Positions 5,161 through 6,484 of a stretch of 6,484 nt of DNA are shown piece by piece. Position 1 is the first letter of the stretch, and every line of letters starts with the position of its first letter. The stretch spans positions 1 to 6,484 of the forward strand of contig JBOGDL010000376.1 in the NCBI GenBank assembly GCA_050701815.1. Reading direction: 5' to 3'. Origin of the DNA: WHSM01 sp050701815. Lineage in GTDB: Bacteria; Actinomycetota; Actinomycetes; Mycobacteriales; Micromonosporaceae. The position numbers and the translations under genes were made by a program. Under the pieces are notes generated by a model. The model saw only the letters and a list, made by a program, of their open reading frames with translations, ran no database searches and was not told the origin of the DNA.

Positions 5161-6484
5161 GCACGATGGCGTTGCCCAGCTACGACGACGTGATCGCCCG
5201 GTACCAGCCGGTGATCGGCCTGGAAGTGCATGTGGAGTTGGGCACCCGCACCAAGATGTTCTGCGGCTGCCGCACCGAGTTCGGCGGCGAGCCGAACACC
5301 CAGGTTTGCCCGGTGTGCCTGGGGCTTCCCGGCAGCTTGCCGGTGGTGAACCAGGCCGCGATCGAGGCGACCATCCGGATCGGGCTGGCGCTGCACTGCG
5401 ACATCGCGTCGTGGTGCCGGTTCGCCCGGAAGAACTACTTCTACCCGGACATGCCGAAGAACTTCCAGATCAGCCAGTACGACGAGCCGCTGTGCACCGA
5501 CGGCTACCTGGACGTGGACGTGCCCGGCGAGGACGGGCCCACCACGGTGCGGGTCGGCATCGAGCGGGTGCATATGGAAGAGGACACCGGCAAGACCCTG
5601 CACATCGGCGGCGCGACCGGGAGGATCCACGGCGCCACCGAGTCTCTGGTCGACTACAACCGGGCTGGGATCCCGCTGGTGGAGATCGTCACCAAGCCGG
5701 TGCCGGGCACCGGAGCGCTGGCGCCGCACGTGGCCCGGGCGTACGTGACCGAGCTGCGGGAGACGCTGCGCGCGTTGGACGTCTCGGACGTGCGGATGGA
5801 GCAGGGCTCGTTGCGCTGCGACGTCAACACCTCGCTGCACCGCGACGGCGAGGAGTGGGGGACACGTACCGAAACGAAGAATGTGAACTCGCTTCGCAGC
5901 GTGGAGCGCGCGGTGCGCAGCGAGATGCTGCGCCAGGCCGCGGTGCTGGACGCGGGTGGCACGGTGACCCAGGAGACCCGGCATTTTCATGAGGACACCG
6001 GGGACACCACGGCCGGGCGGAGCAAGGAGACCGCGACCGACTATCGGTACTTCCCGGAGCCGGACCTGGCGCCGATCGCGCCCGACGCGGCGTGGGTGGC
6101 GGAGCTCAAGGCCACCCTGCCGGAGCCGCCGCGGGACCGGCGGGCCCGGCTACGTGCCGACTGGGGGGTCTCCGAGCACGACATGCAGTCGATCCTGAAC
6201 GCGGGCGCGGTGGAGCTGATCGAGGCCACGGTGGCTGCCGGAGCGAGCCCGGACGCGGCCCGCAAGTGGTGGCTGGGGGAGCTGTCCCGCCGGGCCAAGG
6301 AGTCCGGCGCCGACTTGACCGCGATGACGGTCTCGCCGCAGCAGATCGCGGAGCTGCAAGGGCTGGTCGACACCGGCAAACTCAACGACAAGCTGGCGCG
6401 CACCGTGCTGGAAGGAGTGCTGGCCGGTGAGGGCGACCCGACCGAGGTGATGACCGCGCGCGGGCTGGAAGTGGTCTCCGACAC
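5157..6484 (+). CDS. gatB: GatB, tRNA-binding kinase/transamidase subunit (3' end beyond the window)
   Basis: The first 442 codons of GatB; homologues are about 480-505 residues, so only the end of the C-terminal domain is missing. GatB phosphorylates the side-chain carboxylate of Glu-tRNA(Gln) or Asp-tRNA(Asn) with ATP and replaces the phosphate with ammonia channelled from GatA. Seen: GLEVHVEL (21-28), a Cys4 zinc site with CGC (36-38) and CPVC (51-54), ARKNYFYPDMPKNFQISQYD (90-109), acidic HMEEDTGK (139-146) of the active site, GRIHGATESLVDYNRAG (155-171), RCDVNTSLH (220-228), TKNVNSLRSVERA (240-252) and KETATDYRYFPEPDL (290-304). From about 320 it continues into the helical and YqeY-like tRNA-binding tail. 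No frameshift or internal stop is present. ATG 5157 gives MSTMALPSYDD; ATG 5166, three codons on, is an alternative but is 20 nt from GGGAG. The 93-nt gap and tandem repeat separate it from the PH-like gene, yet same-strand placement suggests one operon. Confidence 0.96.
   Translation, partial: MSTMALPSYDDVIARYQPVIGLEVHVELGTRTKMFCGCRTEFGGEPNTQVCPVCLGLPGSLPVVNQAAIEATIRIGLALHCDIASWCRFARKNYFYPDMPKNFQISQYDEPLCTDGYLDVDVPGEDGPTTVRVGIERVHMEEDTGKTLHIGGATGRIHGATESLVDYNRAGIPLVEIVTKPVPGTGALAPHVARAYVTELRETLRALDVSDVRMEQGSLRCDVNTSLHRDGEEWGTRTETKNVNSLRSVERAVRSEMLRQAAVLDAGGTVTQETRHFHEDTGDTTAGRSKETATDYRYFPEPDLAPIAPDAAWVAELKATLPEPPRDRRARLRADWGVSEHDMQSILNAGAVELIEATVAAGASPDAARKWWLGELSRRAKESGADLTAMTVSPQQIAELQGLVDTGKLNDKLARTVLEGVLAGEGDPTEVMTARGLEVVSD

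Noticed and set aside
4347..5990. Open frame of 547 codons on the - strand across gatA, the PH-like gene and gatB
   Set aside because: It is antisense to three well-supported genes, has low-complexity composition and crosses their boundaries. It is a GC-bias shadow.

Overview
The window is high-GC bacterial DNA with strong third-position G/C preference, Shine-Dalgarno-led starts and GTG start usage. The protein sequences look actinobacterial: GatA has the GGSGGGSSAA form of the amidase signature and GatB and GatC read like actinomycete homologues. I cannot name the genus. All five genes lie on the + strand. Long open frames on the - strand are GC-bias shadows.

Layout: (1) 1-160, no convincing gene, but two inverted repeats, one of them a 10-bp bulged stem-loop. 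(2) 161-2224, a membrane-anchored GGDEF-EAL protein with both active-site motifs intact and no recognisable RxxD inhibitory site. (3) 2225-2385, an intergenic region with a near-perfect 19-nt palindrome. (4) 2386-2619, a 77-residue TM2-domain membrane protein followed by a 10-bp stem-loop that probably terminates it. (5) 2620-2899, a leader/intergenic region with a two-part hairpin and a perfect 13-nt direct repeat. (6) 2900-6484, an operon gatC - gatA - small PH-like gene - gatB; gatB runs off the right edge with about 442 codons visible.

How the genes work together: GatC, GatA and GatB form the tRNA-dependent amidotransferase that converts misacylated Glu-tRNA(Gln) (and Asp-tRNA(Asn) where AsnRS is absent) to the correct aminoacyl-tRNA. 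gatC/gatA overlap by 1 nt and gatA/PH-like gene by 4 nt, so these three are probably translationally coupled. The PH-like gene and a 93-nt gap containing an imperfect 25-nt tandem repeat separate gatA from gatB. The c-di-GMP and TM2 genes are upstream neighbours, apparently in separate transcription units. From memory, Streptomyces also carries a membrane GGDEF-EAL gene (RmdB type) near its gat genes, so the neighbourhood may be ancestral; this is not verified here.

The genes are mostly ordinary housekeeping and signalling genes. I see no mobile element, CRISPR array, tRNA or rRNA. The points worth a second look are the tandem repeat before gatB, the PH-like gene inside the gat operon, the missing I-site, and the uncharacterised repeats in the non-coding gaps.
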